A stretch of 64,000 bases of DNA from JAGVGT01 sp963807225 (GTDB lineage Bacteria; Desulfobacterota; Desulfobulbia; Desulfobulbales; JAGXFP01): NCBI GenBank assembly GCA_963807225.1, contig CAWEAD010000007.1, forward strand, positions 404,941-468,940, in the 5' to 3' direction. The notes beneath the pieces are model-generated. The model saw only the letters and a program-made list of their open reading frames with translations, had not been told where the DNA came from and searched no databases. Positions 62,376 to 64,000 of the stretch are shown here, one piece after another. The translations under genes were made by a program, and so were the position numbers. The stretch's first letter is position 1. The number at the start of each line of letters is the position of its first letter.

Positions 62376-63292
62376 TATCAGACGCAGTCGCCTGGGTCCA
62401 AGTCAATTCTACTTTCCCTGAGTCGAGATCTGATTTATCAACGACAATCACTCCTGTCACATTGTCCGGTGCGGTATTCAGAACCACGTTGACAGGTGTA
62501 CCGCATACTATGCCTGTGGTACCAGTGGCAACTCCTTGTTGCAGGACAACACCCAGGGCTAACGTTCCTTGGGAATTATCAATTTCGGCTACTCCACCGA
62601 GCATCAACCCTGCATCAAGCAAAGCCTGGGTCGCATCGGCAAGGGACAGCCCAAGCAAAGACGGTACAGTTGTCGTACATTGCACAAATACCGTTGCCGG
62701 AGTGTTATAATCCAGGGAATACTCATTCCCATTTTCCAGCAGATGGACGTCGGTCAAAGAAATCTCGACATCCTGACCGCTAACCGATTCTCCGGCCTTG
62801 ATCATAAATCTGGCAACCGAGCCGGTCCCATAGGCATAGGTTGCCCCCTTGGTCTGCGCGAGCGAGAACAACGCCATTCGGCACCCCATCAAACGTGGCA
62901 TCGTTATCAATAGCCAAGATGCCATTAACGCTCTTACCACTCAGGAACATTGGACCCAATCCGGAACGGGTCTCGGTCGGCGAGGATATCAAAAAGAGGG
63001 GTGGCTACGGATATATCACCATTATTGGCCAGCCCCAGATCGCTTACCGCCGTCACGGGCGCGCCACCTGTGACCACATAAGCCGGAACTGGATCGCCCC
63101 CAAACCAGCCGTCGAAATTGCCTCCGCCGTTATATCGACATAAAATGTTCCGCCAGGGTCAACCTGCGACAGGGATGGCACAACCCCCACTCCGATAGCC
63201 GCCCGGCAGGTTTCCGCCGCCGTCAACGACATAAAAAGGACCATTGCGCACAGCAATGCATAAATGTATTTTTTACGCCCTTCCATTACCAT
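62318..63292 (-). pseudogene. N-terminal part of the giant protein: signal peptide, cohesin-like and PASTA domains, frame broken
   Basis: ATG at 63292 (AAGGGGA 6 bases upstream) starts a signal peptide (KKYIYALLCAMVLFMSLTAA). Next comes a cohesin-like domain (VGVVPSLSQVDPGGTFYVDI, GLGAIQFRL), then a PASTA domain (VPSLLGLSLADATQALLDAG ... GTPVNVVL) and an Fn3 start (SGKVELTWTQATASDIAGYR). One-base indels change frame at about 63080, 62990, 62870 and 62318, so no single frame spans it, yet similarity continues across each break. Together with the two parts above it would encode about 2,540 residues. Confidence 0.75.
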
Positions 63293-63432
63293 GAAGAATC
63301 CCCTTGTACTTGAATACTTGGATCTTTCCTGCATTGCTTTGCGATGCTAATAGAAGTCAGAAATTCGTCGCGCCAAGCCGTTCCGGTGCCCGAATAATCA
63401 CCATCAAATTCGCTCTTGCACTAATCCAGAAA

Positions 63433-64000
63433 TTATTGTGCGTTGTTGTTGCCATATTCGGTGGCAAACTTCGCAAAATCGCGCACGTCTATCTTGTCGT
63501 CCGCCACCACCGTCCCCGCCTGTTCTCCGACCAGGTTCATATCAGGGTTAAAATCCGGGTCGTTGCAGAGCTTTTGTAAACGGATTTGAACATTTCAAAA
63601 TCAGCCTCATCCACGGCGCCGTCGAGATTGAAATCGGCAAAGAAGCCCCGAACAGGTTCGGACACCCCCCCCTCTCCCGTATCAACCGCAAATTTCCTAT
63701 AATGGAGGAGGGTGGAAAATGTCCCGCCGCGATAGATCCGGATCGTGGCATTCTCATCCCCCTGGATGTCAAGGCTCACGCCGTCGGTACCGAACAGGTT
63801 GTTTAAATCCAACACCCCCTCCGGTGCGGAGACCCCTTCACCGACAAAGACAGTCAGTGGCGATCTCCCCGCCGCCGTCTCCAGGACGACTGCCCCGCCC
63901 CGGCATCGTCAAAGAGTCATCAGGACGGACGTAGATCTTAAACTCATCTGATCATTGGATAATTCGGTGACAGCACTCCCCTCCTGCCGATAGGCCATCG
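63433..64000 (-). pseudogene. Dockerin-bearing secreted protein, C-terminal part, frame broken (runs off the right edge)
   Basis: Read with frame changes, the segment encodes a beta-rich region (VLDLNNLFGTDGVSLDIQG, ATIRIYRGGTFSTLLHYRKF) and a dockerin-like pair of calcium loops: DFNLDGAVDEADFEMFKSVY, then NPDMNLVG with an insertion before ADDKIDVRDFAKFATEYG. It ends NNNAQ and TAA at 63433. Frame breaks occur near 63566, 63890 and 63945. It is 140 bp upstream of the cohesin-like gene on the same strand, so the two may be co-expressed. The N terminus is outside the window. Confidence 0.7.

Overview
The window is about 64 kb of moderately GC-rich bacterial chromosome, most of it densely packed housekeeping genes on the minus strand. 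Gene order points to Desulfobacterota (the former Deltaproteobacteria). The runs TIGR03960 radical SAM-rng-rplU-rpmA-obgE-proB-proA-nadD, ffh-rpsP-khpA-rimM-trmD-RNA methyltransferase-rplS-rnhB-yraN and yebC-ruvC-ruvA-ruvB are arranged as in Geobacter-like and Desulfobulbus-like genomes. A THNLNG-type histidine kinase, a DUF2318 lipoprotein and a CooC-type ATPase fit this. The placement is an inference from synteny and family content.

Layout. 1-8.7 kb: ftsH (cut by the left edge), a U32 peptidase, a rhomboid protease, a GAF histidine kinase, a compact purine/pyrimidine cluster (stand-alone IMP cyclohydrolase, purN, pyrR), hslR and folE2. 8.8-13.6 kb: a small c-type cytochrome, an outer-membrane barrel protein, and a CHASE2 Ser/Thr kinase with its likely PP2C phosphatase. 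13.6-33.1 kb: a long minus-strand block for NAD, proline, ribosome assembly, RNase G, a radical SAM protein, a TPR lipoprotein, tmk, pdxA and the ffh/trmD/rplS translation cluster. 33.4-37.7 kb: fabD, lspA and ileS (one frameshift). 38.1-43.7 kb, plus strand: a CooC-like ATPase, then ftsE-ftsX-envC-like-ctpA, a coherent cell-division and peptidoglycan-remodelling set. 43.7-49.7 kb: two-subunit fumarase, panB, ruvBAC, yebC, rlmE. 50-55.2 kb: a DUF2318 lipoprotein, a small membrane protein, rsmI, a histidine kinase, an ArsR-regulated metal-efflux permease and an Hsp20.

The accessory part is 55.3-64 kb. It has a decayed NtrC-type regulator fragment, then a roughly 7.6-kb minus-strand gene. That gene encodes a secreted modular protein: signal peptide, cohesin-like domain, PASTA, Fn3-like repeats, TSP3 calcium repeats, PKD-like repeats and RTX repeats. 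A dockerin-bearing gene lies just upstream on the same strand and runs off the right edge. The RTX tail is three near-identical units of about 795 bp, each with a poly-G/C tract. Both ends of the giant gene, and the dockerin gene, carry many single-base frame breaks, while the central 4.7 kb is clean. This is the least ordinary part of the window. It may be a phase-variable or recently expanded adhesin, or it may reflect consensus error in repeats near a contig end.

I saw no tRNA, rRNA, CRISPR array, insertion sequence or prophage.
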